Assembly: GCF_017168335.1 (NCBI RefSeq)
Contig: NZ_JABFAU010000002.1
Coordinates: 178,824 to 242,823 of the forward strand
Direction of reading: 5' to 3'
Source of the DNA: Rhodococcus sp. KRD162
Lineage (GTDB): Bacteria; Actinomycetota; Actinomycetes; Mycobacteriales; Mycobacteriaceae
Length of the DNA: 64,000 nt
In this document: positions 27,609 through 36,091 of the stretch, one piece after another
How the letters are laid out: every line of letters begins with the position of its first letter
How positions within the stretch are numbered: the stretch's first letter is position 1
The notes under the pieces: generated by a model
The model's database searches: none
What the model saw: the letters and a program-made list of their open reading frames with translations, nothing else
Told to the model about the DNA's origin: nothing
Position numbers and translations under genes: made by a program

Positions 27609-28860
27609 TCGCAGACGATACGTTGGATCGTGCCGTCCGGGAAAGCACGATGATGACGGCAGCGGTGACGGCGACGGACACGGCCACGAGGGCGATGACC
27701 TCGGAGAAAGCGTGGGCATAGGCGTCGGCGAATCCAGGTTGGCCGGACGCGGCGGCGTCTGCGGCGGCTCCGTCCGGAACCTGACGCCGGACCAGGAGAG
27801 TCAGTAGCCAGGCATAACCAGCGACTGCCGCGGCCTCGCTGCCGATGCGGAACAGGTTGAGCACCCCGGCGGCGGTGCCGTTGCTGTGCGCAGGCACCGC
27901 GGCAAGCGCCTGGCCGTCGACCAAACCGATGGGGAGCCCGAACCCGAGCCCCACCAGAATCATCGGGATCACCAGAGCAGCCAATGGGACCCCGGGCTGC
28001 AGGAACAGCATGCCGAGGTTGCCGAGTACGAGGCAGCCGAGGCTCGTGAGGATGACGCGGTCGGGGGTCAGGGCGTCGAACCTCCTGCTCAGTCGAGCGA
28101 CAGTGAGCGGGGCGAGCAGAACCGGGATGGTCATCGCCAGCATGAACAGTCCGGCTCGTCCGGGACTCAGAGACGCAACGCCGCTGAGGGCTGCGGGCAG
28201 GTAGGTGAGCAGTGTGACGAATCCGAGGGCTCCGGCGACCGGGACCAGGCACAGCGCGAGGAATCGGCGGTTGCGTAGCAGCGTGAAATCCAGGAGGCGG
28301 TCGGAGGTGGATTCTGCCCGGAGGACAGGCAGGGCCGCAGTGCCGATGGCCGCGAGGGCCAGGACGAGTGCATGCGCGGCGAATACTCCGCGCCAATCGA
28401 ATGCTGCGACGAGCAACCCGGAGATCGTGGGCCCGAGCGCCAACCCGAGACCGTTCACGGTGCCGAACAGGGCGAATGCCGTGGCCCGTTTGGTCCCCTG
28501 AAAATGCAGCGACAGAATCGAGGTGGAACCCACCAGGACCGCAGCGGCGCCGATGCCTGCGAACACCCGTGCCGCGTCGAGCCACATCAGCGACGGCGCG
28601 GACGCGCTGATCACGCTGGCTGCGGCGGCGAGCACTACACCGCTGCGGAATGACGCGCGGTGCCCGATGCGATCGGATATTGCACCCCAGACGACGGTGA
28701 ACAGGGCGAACGCGAGATTGAAGCCGTTGACGACCCACTGCAGCGGCGCTGGATCCGAGCCGAGGTCCGCCGCGATCACCGGGAGCGCGATGGCGGTGCC
28801 CGAGATGGACATCGGCACCACGAACTGCGCTGCGAGTACGACCGGTAGTACTGCCCTCAT
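27577..28860 (-). CDS. MFS drug/solute efflux transporter
   Basis: A 427-residue major-facilitator transporter of the DHA (EmrB-like) type with 12-14 helices. The first helix is LPVVLAAQFVVPMSISGTAI with the P-A-L-P-V-I motif following, and the loop 2-3 motif is GAISDRIGHRASFRSG. ATG 28860 is used; the extended frame upstream lacks a site and crosses the operator region. It is divergent from an ArsR-type regulator with two perfect operators in the gap. Substrate unknown. Confidence 0.92.
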   Translation of the reverse strand: MRAVLPVVLAAQFVVPMSISGTAIALPVIAADLGSDPAPLQWVVNGFNLAFALFTVVWGAISDRIGHRASFRSGVVLAAAASVISASAPSLMWLDAARVFAGIGAAAVLVGSTSILSLHFQGTKRATAFALFGTVNGLGLALGPTISGLLVAAFDWRGVFAAHALVLALAAIGTAALPVLRAESTSDRLLDFTLLRNRRFLALCLVPVAGALGFVTLLTYLPAALSGVASLSPGRAGLFMLAMTIPVLLAPLTVARLSRRFDALTPDRVILTSLGCLVLGNLGMLFLQPGVPLAALVIPMILVGLGFGLPIGLVDGQALAAVPAHSNGTAAGVLNLFRIGSEAAAVAGYAWLLTLLVRRQVPDGAAADAAASGQPGFADAYAHAFSEVIALVAVSVAVTAAVIIVLSRTARSNVSSANALSATGDPR

Positions 28861-28880
28861 GAATCCCCCTGCACACAGTA

Positions 28881-28900
28881 GGTACGATGATTTTCGTACT
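28881..28900. promoter_or_regulatory. operator 1 (ArsR-type regulator)
   Basis: GGTACGATGATTTTCGTACT contains the inverted repeat GTACGA-n6-TCGTAC. It lies 21 bp upstream of the MFS start, where a bound repressor would block its promoter. It is one of two copies centred 34 bp apart. Confidence 0.75.
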
Positions 28901-28914
28901 AAAACAGATTCAGA

Positions 28915-28934
28915 GGTACGATGCAAGTCGTACC
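28915..28934. promoter_or_regulatory. operator 2 (ArsR-type regulator)
   Basis: GGTACGATGCAAGTCGTACC is a perfect inverted repeat GGTACGA-n6-TCGTACC. It lies 19 bp before the regulator start, consistent with autoregulation. Together with operator 1 it makes a two-site divergent switch. Confidence 0.78.
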
Positions 28935-28952
28935 TATTGTTGGGAGAAACAC

Positions 28953-29267
28953 ATGGCGGACGAGCACGGGCATCCCGAGCCCGCGGAAATGCAACTCGGT
29001 GCGGTGATGTCTGCCCTGGCCGATCCACTGCGCCGAAAAGTGGTCACCGAGCTGGTCGGCGAGGACGACGGTGCCGAACGGACCTGCATGTCGTTCGAGC
29101 TCGGCGTCACCAAATCAACTCTGACGCATCACTTTCGAGTGCTACGAGAGTCGGGCCTGGTGTTTCAGGTCGATCGCGGCAACAGTCGTAAGGTCAGGCT
29201 GCGACGCCAGGAACTCGAGCAACGCTTTCCCGGCCTGCTCGATCTGATAGCAAACGAAATCCGCTAG
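28953..29267 (+). CDS. ArsR-like winged-helix transcriptional regulator
   Basis: A 104-residue regulator with LGAVMSALADPLRRKVVTEL near residue 16, a recognition helix in ELGVTKSTLTHHFRVLRESG, and a wing in VFQVDRGNSRKVRLRRQELE. GGGAG lies 6 bp before ATG 28953. There is no cysteine-rich metal box, so it is likely a non-metal, small-molecule member. It probably represses itself and the divergent MFS pump through the twin operators. Confidence 0.92.
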   Translation: MADEHGHPEPAEMQLGAVMSALADPLRRKVVTELVGEDDGAERTCMSFELGVTKSTLTHHFRVLRESGLVFQVDRGNSRKVRLRRQELEQRFPGLLDLIANEIR

Positions 29268-29300
29268 CCGAGCGCGGAGCGTCCGTCATACGGTGGGTCC

Positions 29301-30449
29301 ATGCACATCGCCATGATCGGAACGACGGCTCCCAGCCACATCTACCCATCACTGGCCGTGATCGCCGAGTTGGTGCGCAGAGGGCATCGCGTCACCTACG
29401 CAGTCGGGAAATCGATGTCGCATCTGGTGGAACCCGCAGGGGTGGAGGTGGTCTCGTTCGAGTCGATGCTGCCGGACGGCGAGGCTTCGTGGCCGGACGA
29501 TCCGGCCGCGGCGATGCACGTGTTCCTCGACGAGGCGATCCGGTCGTTTCCGCGGCTCACCGCGTTCTACGACGATGACCAGCCGGACCTGTTCCTGTAC
29601 GACATCGGTGGTATGACCGCACCCGTCCTCGGTGTGCGTTACGGGGTGCCTGCCGTGCAACTCTCGCCGACATACGTGGCCTGGGACGGATACGCCGAGG
29701 ATCTCGGTGATGCGATGACGGCCATTCGACAGTCACCCACCGGCGTCGCGTACCGGCAGGCCTACGCAACCTGGTTGCGAAACAACGACATCGACGCCGA
29801 TCCGTGGGAGTGGATCACGTATCCGGCGCACTGCCTTTCGCTGATTCCTCGGCAGATGCAACCGAATGCCGATCGAGTGGCCGACTCCGTACAGTTCGTC
29901 GGACCGTGCCTGGACCCCGTACGTCTGAACGACCGCAGTTGGACCGCCCCCGATGCGTCGAATCTGTATATCTCGCTCGGTACCGGATACAACGATCGCC
30001 CCGAGTTCTACCGGCTCTGTATCGAGACCTTCGGCGATACCGACTGGCATGTGGTGATGTCCATCGGTGCACGCGTCGACCCGGCAGTGCTCGGTGAGCT
30101 ACCCGCGAATATCGAAGTACACGAACATGTTCCGCAGCTCACCGTGCTGGCCTCTGCCGAGGTCTTCATCACCCACGCCGGGATGGGCAGCGCCGTCGAG
30201 GCCCTGTGGTTCGGCGTGCCGACCGTGGCGGTGCCGCAAGCAGTCGATCAATTCGGCAACGCCGCGATGCTCGCCGAACTCGGGGTCGGCGTTCATCTGG
30301 ACTTCGAGAACGTGACTGCGGACAGGCTCCTCGAGGCCGTCGCAGCCGCTCGTGAATCGACTCCGCGCGCAACGGCGGTCAGCGCCGAGGTGCGAGCGCA
30401 CGGGGGCGTCGAACCGGCAGCCGATGCGGTCGAGGCATTTCTCGCGTGA
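29301..30449 (+). CDS. GT1-family glycosyltransferase (macrolide/UGT type)
   Basis: A 382-residue GT-B fold glycosyltransferase. The N-terminal acceptor side reads MIGTTAPSHIYPSLAVIAEL. The C-terminal donor signature is VFITHAGMGSAVEALWFGVP followed by TVAVPQAVDQFGNA and an LGVGVHL loop. It resembles macrolide-inactivating and UDP-sugar transferases, slightly short for the family. It stands alone; the acceptor is unknown. A role in detoxification beside the MFS pump is possible but not shown. Confidence 0.9.
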   Translation: MHIAMIGTTAPSHIYPSLAVIAELVRRGHRVTYAVGKSMSHLVEPAGVEVVSFESMLPDGEASWPDDPAAAMHVFLDEAIRSFPRLTAFYDDDQPDLFLYDIGGMTAPVLGVRYGVPAVQLSPTYVAWDGYAEDLGDAMTAIRQSPTGVAYRQAYATWLRNNDIDADPWEWITYPAHCLSLIPRQMQPNADRVADSVQFVGPCLDPVRLNDRSWTAPDASNLYISLGTGYNDRPEFYRLCIETFGDTDWHVVMSIGARVDPAVLGELPANIEVHEHVPQLTVLASAEVFITHAGMGSAVEALWFGVPTVAVPQAVDQFGNAAMLAELGVGVHLDFENVTADRLLEAVAAARESTPRATAVSAEVRAHGGVEPAADAVEAFLA

Positions 30450-30513
30450 CGAGTACTGCCGAGAGGCGTCCAGGTGCCGGTGAGATTCCGGTGCGTGAGT
30501 AGTCGGTACCTGC

Positions 30514-31362
30514 ATGAGCACCTTCACGAAGAATGTTCCCGGCGCATCCATCACCTACGACATCCACGGTGAGCTGACGGCCGGCTCGATACCGCTGTTG
30601 TTGATCGGGTCACCGATGGACGCAGGCGGCTTCGCCACCCTTGCCGCGCACTTCCCGGATCGGACGGTGGTCACCTACGACCCGCGCAACACCGGCCGCA
30701 GCACGCGGGACGATCCGACGGCGGCGGTCACCGTAGCCCAGCACGCGGATGACCTGCATGCGCTGTTGGGGGCACTGGGTTCTGGACCGGTCGACATGTT
30801 CGCCTCCAGCGGCGGAGCAGTGAACGCCCTCGAATTGGTCGCGCGCTATCCAGACGATCTTCGTGTACTCGTTGCCCACGAACCCCCTGCGGGAGGCGCG
30901 CTTGCGGATCGAGCCGCACTCGAATCGGTGTGCTCGGCGATGGTATCGACCTACGACTCCTCGGGACTGGGACCGGCCATGGCGCAGTTCATCGCCCTGG
31001 TGATGCACAGGGGCGAACTCGACTCGGAGTACCTCGCGCGCCCGGTACCCGACCCGTCGGCATTCGGTCTTCCCACCGAGGACGACGGCGATCGCACGGA
31101 CCCGCTGATGGCAAACATGCGCGGCGGCGTCGTGGAATTCGTACCCGATGTCGAGGCCGTGAAAGCTGCGAGGACCCGAACGGTGGTCGCGGTCGGCGCG
31201 GATTCCGGCGGGCCCTCGGACGGCGAACTGGCCGCTCGCTCCGCGTACGCCGTCGCCGAGCTGCTGGGCACGGATGCCGTGGTCTTTCCGGGCGGTCACG
31301 CCGATTTCTCAGGGGAGCGGGCGGAGGAGTTCGCGGCCGCTCTGCGGGAAGTGCTCGCCTGA
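30514..31362 (+). CDS. alpha/beta hydrolase
   Basis: A 282-residue alpha/beta hydrolase fold protein. The oxyanion region has LLLIGSPMDAGGFATLAAHF, followed by VVTYDPRNTGRSTRDD. The nucleophile elbow is MFASSGGAVNALELVARYPD, a serine in S-S-G-G rather than classic GxSxG. The catalytic histidine is in PGGHADFSGERA near the C-terminus. It ends just before a bidirectional terminator. Substrate unknown. Confidence 0.88.
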   Translation: MSTFTKNVPGASITYDIHGELTAGSIPLLLIGSPMDAGGFATLAAHFPDRTVVTYDPRNTGRSTRDDPTAAVTVAQHADDLHALLGALGSGPVDMFASSGGAVNALELVARYPDDLRVLVAHEPPAGGALADRAALESVCSAMVSTYDSSGLGPAMAQFIALVMHRGELDSEYLARPVPDPSAFGLPTEDDGDRTDPLMANMRGGVVEFVPDVEAVKAARTRTVVAVGADSGGPSDGELAARSAYAVAELLGTDAVVFPGGHADFSGERAEEFAAALREVLA

Positions 31363-31380
31363 CCGCAGGCACATGTGCGA

Positions 31381-31427
31381 AATCGGGTGCAGCCAGCCGC
31401 GCTCAGCGCGGGCAGCTGCACCCGATT
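31381..31427. terminator. bidirectional terminator
   Basis: Perfect 13-bp arms AATCGGGTGCAGC (31381-31393) and GCTGCACCCGATT (31415-31427), with an inner GCGCTCAGCGC mini-hairpin in the loop. It lies between two convergent genes and touches the stop of the second. There is no clear T-run, as is common in actinobacteria. Confidence 0.72.
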
Positions 31428-31753
31428 CAGTCCTCCAGAACGCTGACGCTCACGCCATAGGGCAGGAAGCGGACGCGTCGGTGCGGGTCGGTGTTGTCCT
31501 TGTGCGCGCGGAGCGCATCGAGTTCGGTGGCGTAGAGCTGGTCGACCTGCGGTGACCCAGCATCGTCGACGCTGTAGATCGCCCAGACTCCGTCACCCCT
31601 CTGACCTGTGGTTTCGGGCTCCGGCGGCGCTTTGGGTGCCCCGACGTTGGCGGCGAACAGTGACCCGACCACCTCGCGTAAGCCCTCGGTCGCTTCCCGG
31701 GCGAACTTGTCGAAGTCGTCGGATCCGAAGCCGAAGGGTCCTTGGTTGGCCAT
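31427..31753 (-). CDS. hypothetical actinobacterial protein
   Basis: A 108-residue protein beginning MANQGPFGFGSDDFDKFARE. It has a helical N-terminal half, a glycine-proline linker and a C-terminal beta part (VWAIYSVDDAGSPQVDQLYA, RRVRFLPYGVSVSVLED). ATG 31753 has a strong AGGAGG 7 bp upstream. No known domain was recognised. It is divergent from the next hydrolase gene with only 30 bp between starts. Confidence 0.8.
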   Translation of the reverse strand: MANQGPFGFGSDDFDKFAREATEGLREVVGSLFAANVGAPKAPPEPETTGQRGDGVWAIYSVDDAGSPQVDQLYATELDALRAHKDNTDPHRRVRFLPYGVSVSVLED

Positions 31754-31783
31754 GGCTGTACCTCCTGAAGGTGATACTCCAGT

Positions 31784-32536
31784 ATGCGCGTTTTCTCCGA
31801 ACAGCCGCCGCGGCTTCGCACGTTCGTGGTGCCGGGCAACTCCGACCCGGCCCTGGTGTTTCTTCACGGACTCGGCTCGGCGGGGGTCCCGGCATTCGGT
31901 GCCCTCGCCGTCGACCCCGCGTTCGAGGGGCGAACGCGGGTACTGCCGGACCTGCTCGGCTGCGGTTACAGCGACCGTCCACATCATCTCGGCTATTCGC
32001 TCGACGACCATGCCGCTGCCGTGGCAGACCTACTCGATCGACAGCACTTGACCTCCGTCGATCTGGTCGGCCACAGCTTGGGTGGTTCGATCGCCGTCGT
32101 GCTCGCATACCGTCGACCTGATTTGGTGGGACGGCTGATCGTGCTCGAACCCAATCTGCTGCCGTGGGACGGTACTGCGAGTGTCGACATCGCCCGGCAG
32201 TCCGAGGCCCGGTTCGTCCAATCCGGACTCGCCGCGCTCATCGCCGACGCCGATCCCGAGTGGGCGTCCACGCTGCGCATCACCGACCCCGTTGCGCTGC
32301 ATCGCACCGCCGTCGGACTGTGCGTCGGGCCGGAGCCGACGGTGCAGTCCATGCTGGAGTCGCTGACCGTACCGCGATCGTTCGTCTACGGGGAGCGCAC
32401 CGGCGCGCCGAGTCAGGAGCACCGATTGGCCTCGGCCGGAGTGCATTTCGCATGCATCGCCGATGCCGGGCACGTCATGATGGCCGATAATCGCGAATGC
32501 GTCGTGGAGGCACTGCGAGCAGGGCTACTGCTGTAG
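31784..32536 (+). CDS. alpha/beta hydrolase
   Basis: A 250-residue alpha/beta hydrolase with FLHGLGSAGVPAFGAL (oxyanion), the nucleophile elbow VGHSLGGSIAVVLAYRRPD at about residues 94-112, and a C-terminal ADAGHVMMADN histidine. Typical of small esterases/lipases. It converges on and overlaps by 12 bp the first AIM24-family gene. Confidence 0.9.
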   Translation: MRVFSEQPPRLRTFVVPGNSDPALVFLHGLGSAGVPAFGALAVDPAFEGRTRVLPDLLGCGYSDRPHHLGYSLDDHAAAVADLLDRQHLTSVDLVGHSLGGSIAVVLAYRRPDLVGRLIVLEPNLLPWDGTASVDIARQSEARFVQSGLAALIADADPEWASTLRITDPVALHRTAVGLCVGPEPTVQSMLESLTVPRSFVYGERTGAPSQEHRLASAGVHFACIADAGHVMMADNRECVVEALRAGLLL

Positions 32537-33268
32537 GCGTGAGCCGATGGTGGTGTGCAGTGCCCGCAGTGAGTTCTGTCCGAGCGAGACCGTCTGGGAT
32601 TCTATGTAGCGCAACAGGTGCGAATCGTTGAGCACCTTTTCGCTCGACTGGATCAGCACCGTGCCGGCGCCGGTGAAATCGAACTGCCGCTCCTCGCCGC
32701 TGTTCGCCCCGAGAAATCCGCGCGCCGCACCGAGGAAGTTCTGCATCCAGTCTGCATCGAAGTGATGGGACGGTGAGGGGCAATCTGCCCATCCCACAAG
32801 GGCTTCCGGATCGATACGAAGCGGCGGCTCGGCGAACATCACGGGGCCGTTGGATGACGCCAGGAACTTTCCGGTGCCGAGCAGAGTCAGGAATCCCGGC
32901 ACGATGGACTGCTTGAGATCCAGAGTCGGCTCGAACGCAAGAAGGTTCGCGGCCCGGATGGTGAGGTTGCCGTCGTCGAGGTCGTAGCTGTTGATGTTGA
33001 ATCCGCGGTCGCCCAGAATCAGCTTTCCCTGTCCCTGCGCGAGCACCCAGTCGTTGGAATACAGCGGTGACGAGAACCGCGCCGCCACGATGGCAGGCAT
33101 GGATGTCTGCCCGAGCGGCTCGAAGCGAACATTGCCGTAGTACGCGATCATCGCGCCCTTCGAGGTGAACCACGGCTGGCCGGACAGTTCGACGCAGAAC
33201 GCGTAGCCGTTGCCGGGGACGTTCTCGTCGGCAGGCAGGGTGTACGGGGTATGAATGTCCAGGCTCAT
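32525..33268 (-). CDS. AIM24-family protein, copy 3
   Basis: A 247-residue all-beta AIM24 (PF01987) protein. It has GNGYAFCVELSGQPWFTSKG, MIAYYGNVRF, LGDRGFNINSYDLDDGNLTI, FLTLLGTGKFLASSNGPVMF and the C-terminal GAGTVLIQSSEKVLND segment that recurs in its neighbours. It is the last of three consecutive paralogues. The function of bacterial AIM24 proteins is not established; a membrane or envelope scaffold role is sometimes suggested. Confidence 0.9.
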   Translation of the reverse strand: MSLDIHTPYTLPADENVPGNGYAFCVELSGQPWFTSKGAMIAYYGNVRFEPLGQTSMPAIVAARFSSPLYSNDWVLAQGQGKLILGDRGFNINSYDLDDGNLTIRAANLLAFEPTLDLKQSIVPGFLTLLGTGKFLASSNGPVMFAEPPLRIDPEALVGWADCPSPSHHFDADWMQNFLGAARGFLGANSGEERQFDFTGAGTVLIQSSEKVLNDSHLLRYIESQTVSLGQNSLRALHTTIGSRLQQ

Positions 33269-33277
33269 CGCTGCTCC

Positions 33278-33955
33278 TCAGAACTTCTGCTCGGACGCCT
33301 GGACCCACACCGTGCCCATGCCGGTCATCTTCAACTGGATTGCCTCGCCGCTGCCTCTGCCGACGGCGTCCCGCCATCCGACGTTGGCGGAGATCTCGAC
33401 GGCGATGTTGCCGATATGGCAGACGTACGCCTGCGGATCCACCACCACCTGAGGGTGATCGGGGCCCACTTGCAACGCAATCGCTCCCCCGTGCGAGAGA
33501 ACGGCGACGCTGCCCTGCCCGGTGAGCTGGGTGGTGAACAAGCCTTGGCCCGTCATCGCGCCACGCACCGCTCCGCGGACTCCGCCCTGAGAGGTCAGCG
33601 CCACGATGGAACTCTGCAGGTACCCGTCGTGCACCAACAGGCGGTCGGCTTCGACGGTGAGCATCGAGGAACCGTCGAGTTCGATCACCTCGACATACAG
33701 GCCGGCGTGCCCGTAGAAGACCTCGCCCTGCCCCTCGGCTGCCATCATGGCGACGTGTTCGCCTGCCATCATTCGTCCGGCCATCCCGGCAACGCCGCCC
33801 ACACCCGGCATGGCCCCGGCGCTTCCGCCCATCGACTGCGGAACGAACCGGACGTCGCCGGTGTAATACAGCATCGATCCACGACGTGCCAGCACGTTCT
33901 GATGCGGTGCCAGAACGGATTTGACGACTTTGCTGTTGACGAGTTCGAGCGGCAC
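33278..33955 (-). CDS. AIM24-family protein, copy 2
   Basis: A 225-residue AIM24 paralogue with VLARRGSMLYYTGDVRFVPQ, a Gly/Met-rich stretch (GVGGVAGMAGRMMAGEHVAM), GQGLFTTQLTGQGSVAVLSH, VDPQAYVCHIGNIAVEISAN and TGMGTVWVQASEQKF. GTG 33955 starts 1 bp after the stop of copy 1, giving the N-terminus VPLELVNSKVVKSVLAPHQN. The copies are clearly homologous but diverged. Confidence 0.9.
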   Translation of the reverse strand: MPLELVNSKVVKSVLAPHQNVLARRGSMLYYTGDVRFVPQSMGGSAGAMPGVGGVAGMAGRMMAGEHVAMMAAEGQGEVFYGHAGLYVEVIELDGSSMLTVEADRLLVHDGYLQSSIVALTSQGGVRGAVRGAMTGQGLFTTQLTGQGSVAVLSHGGAIALQVGPDHPQVVVDPQAYVCHIGNIAVEISANVGWRDAVGRGSGEAIQLKMTGMGTVWVQASEQKF

Positions 33956-33956
33956 G

Positions 33957-34580
33957 TCAGCGCTCCTCGGGTTGGATGTAGACGACGCCCTGGCCGTCGA
34001 AGCGGAGGGAGAACGCCTCGCCGCTGCCGCCGCCGATGGCCGAACGCCACGTGACATCGGTGACGAAACTCTGGTTGAGCTGTCCGCGGTGGGCGACGAA
34101 TGCGTCGGGATCGACGACAAGGGGGTACTGCGGATCGACGGCGAGGGCGATGAGGGGCCCACCTTTGGACAGCAGCGCCACCGTGCCCGATCCGCCGACC
34201 ACGGTAGTGAACAAGCCCTGGCCCGAGGTTGCACCGCGTAGGCCGGAGAATTTGATATCGGTGCGCAGTTGGCCTGCGAGAGCGAGCAGCTGAGAGGACT
34301 CGACGTGGAGGTTGTCGCCCTGCACCTCGACGAGAGTGATGTCCTGGGCGTCGACGGCGAAGTAGACAGTGCCCTTACCGGACACGTCCATCAGCGACAG
34401 TGATTCGCCGGTCACCTTCTGCTTGAGTGCGGCACGAAAACCGCCGCCCCCACCCACCCCTGCGTTCTTGAAGGTCACGTCGCCCTCGTACGCCACCATC
34501 GAACCCGACAGCGCGCGCAGGGAATCTCCGGTCAGGTCTGCGACCAAGACGCGGTGCCCGTTCATCCTCAGCTGAGCCAC
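33957..34580 (-). CDS. AIM24-family protein, copy 1
   Basis: A 207-residue AIM24 paralogue, the first of the triplet: SGSMVAYEGDVTFKNAGVGG, GQGLFTTVVGGSGTVALLSK, VDPDAFVAHRGQLNQSFVTD and FDGQGVVYIQPEER. It has a glycine-rich loop near residue 40. The three genes are spaced 1 and 9 bp apart and must be one operon. Confidence 0.9.
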   Translation of the reverse strand: MAQLRMNGHRVLVADLTGDSLRALSGSMVAYEGDVTFKNAGVGGGGGFRAALKQKVTGESLSLMDVSGKGTVYFAVDAQDITLVEVQGDNLHVESSQLLALAGQLRTDIKFSGLRGATSGQGLFTTVVGGSGTVALLSKGGPLIALAVDPQYPLVVDPDAFVAHRGQLNQSFVTDVTWRSAIGGGSGEAFSLRFDGQGVVYIQPEER

Positions 34581-34632
34581 GGGGGAACTATGCCACCGCT
34601 CGCGCCCCCGCGGCTACTGCTGGAGAAAAAAT

Positions 34633-35610
34633 CTAGACGAGCGGCTTCAGTGCCTTACCTGCGAGTTCGACCACACCGGGCTGATGTCCGTTGGCGACGA
34701 GGTTGATGATGATGCCGTCGACGCCCCGATCGAGGACGCGCCGCTGGACCTGCTCGGCGACGTCATCGGGCGTTCCGCAGAAATGGCGATCGGTTGCTTT
34801 CGCCGCATCCTCGTCCGAGAGGTTCGCCAGATCGAGACCCTGCTTCAGCACGAACTCGCGCTGCAGTTCCTTGGCCTTGTCGCCGTCCTCGTCGATGATG
34901 ACGAAGGCGAGGAAACTGGTCTCGAGGTCCTTCGGGTCGCGGTCGACCTCCTCGCAACGTGCCTGGACGGCAGCGATCTTGCGCGGCAATTCGGTTGCAT
35001 CGCAGATGATGTTGAGATGATCGGCGAACTGTGCAGCCAGGCCGAAGGTCTTCTTCTCGCCGCCGCCGCCGAGCATGATCGGCAGATCGTCACGGACGCG
35101 CGGCTCGTTCATCGCGTTCTCGACCTGGTACCAGAGGCCGTCGAACGTGGGGCGCTGGCCGCGCAGCATCGGTTCGATGATCTGCAGGGCCTCGTCGAGC
35201 CGCTCGAATCGGTCGGTGAACGTGCCGAACTCGAGTCCGAAGCTCTGATGTTCGAGCTCGAACCATCCCGCTCCGATGCCGAGAATCGCGCGACCGCCGC
35301 TGACGACGTCGAGCGTGGTGACGGTCTTGGCCAGGATCGCGGGGTTCCGGTAGGTGTTGCCGGTGACCAGGGCAGAGAGCTGGATGGTGTCGGTGGCCGT
35401 GGCGAGAGCGGACAGGGCAGAGTAGGCCTCGAGCATCGGCTCGTCGGGCTTGCCGATTCCGGGAAGTTGGTAGAAGTGATCCATCACGAACGCGGTGTCG
35501 AACCCGGCCGCTTCGGCCTCGCGCGCCTGCGCAATGACCTGGGGAAAGAGTTCCGCGACCGAACCGTCGTAGCTGAAGTTGGGCATCTGGTAACCGAGGC
35601 GAATAGTCAC
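34633..35610 (-). CDS. LLM-class F420-dependent oxidoreductase
   Basis: A 325-residue luciferase-like TIM-barrel oxidoreductase of the F420-using actinobacterial type. Marks are LGYQMPNFSYDGSVAELFPQ, GFDTAFVMDHFYQLPG, ALATATDTIQLSALVTGNTY, KTVTTLDVVSGGRAILGIGA, GWFELEHQSFGLEFGTFTDR and a C-terminal FCGTPDDVAEQVQRRVLDRG. Start GTG 35610 is preferred; GTG 35619 is in frame. The substrate is unknown. It is divergent from the VOC gene with about 60 bp between starts. Confidence 0.92.
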   Translation of the reverse strand: MTIRLGYQMPNFSYDGSVAELFPQVIAQAREAEAAGFDTAFVMDHFYQLPGIGKPDEPMLEAYSALSALATATDTIQLSALVTGNTYRNPAILAKTVTTLDVVSGGRAILGIGAGWFELEHQSFGLEFGTFTDRFERLDEALQIIEPMLRGQRPTFDGLWYQVENAMNEPRVRDDLPIMLGGGGEKKTFGLAAQFADHLNIICDATELPRKIAAVQARCEEVDRDPKDLETSFLAFVIIDEDGDKAKELQREFVLKQGLDLANLSDEDAAKATDRHFCGTPDDVAEQVQRRVLDRGVDGIIINLVANGHQPGVVELAGKALKPLV

Positions 35611-35669
35611 CTGATCCACGCTACTCGGATTTCGGCCCGTGCTGCGTGTGAGAGGACGATAATTCGACG

Positions 35670-36050
35670 ATGACAATCATGGACCTGACCAGGGCACCGT
35701 TCTCCGGATTTGCCGTCGACGATCTCCCGGCGGCGCGCGCCTTCTACGCCGAGACGCTCGGACTGACGGTCACCGAGAACGACATGGGCATGCTGGAATT
35801 GCACCTGGGGACCGGGGCGATCGTGCTGATCTATCCGAGGCCCGGACATGTACCAGCGCAGTACACGATCTTGAACTTTCCGGTTGCCGATATCGAGACC
35901 GCAGTCGACGCGTTGATCGCGAAAGGAATTGTTTTTCAGCAGTATCCGGACATGGGCACCGATGAGAAGGGAGTGTTTCGACACGGCGGCCCGTTGATCG
36001 CCTGGTTCACGGATCCGGCAGGGAACGTGTTGTCGGTGCTGGAGGGCTGA
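35670..36050 (+). CDS. VOC/glyoxalase-fold protein
   Basis: A 126-residue vicinal-oxygen-chelate protein with FAVDDLPAARAFYAETLGLT, the ELHLGTGAIVLIYPRPG strand, ILNFPVADIETAVDALIAKG and WFTDPAGNVLSVLEG. Metal-ligand positions are only partly conserved, so it could be a binding protein and not an enzyme. It converges on the HtrA-like gene. Confidence 0.88.
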   Translation: MTIMDLTRAPFSGFAVDDLPAARAFYAETLGLTVTENDMGMLELHLGTGAIVLIYPRPGHVPAQYTILNFPVADIETAVDALIAKGIVFQQYPDMGTDEKGVFRHGGPLIAWFTDPAGNVLSVLEG

Positions 36051-36059
36051 GCGAGCCCT

Positions 36060-36081
36060 CAGGCTGCGGGAGTGGAGCCTG
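36060..36081. terminator. possible weak bidirectional terminator
   Basis: CAGGCT (36060-36065) and AGCCTG (36076-36081) can pair across a 10-bp G-rich loop. It lies between two convergent genes, at the expected place; the stem is short and there is no T-run. Confidence 0.35.
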
Positions 36082-36091
36082 CGGAACGACC

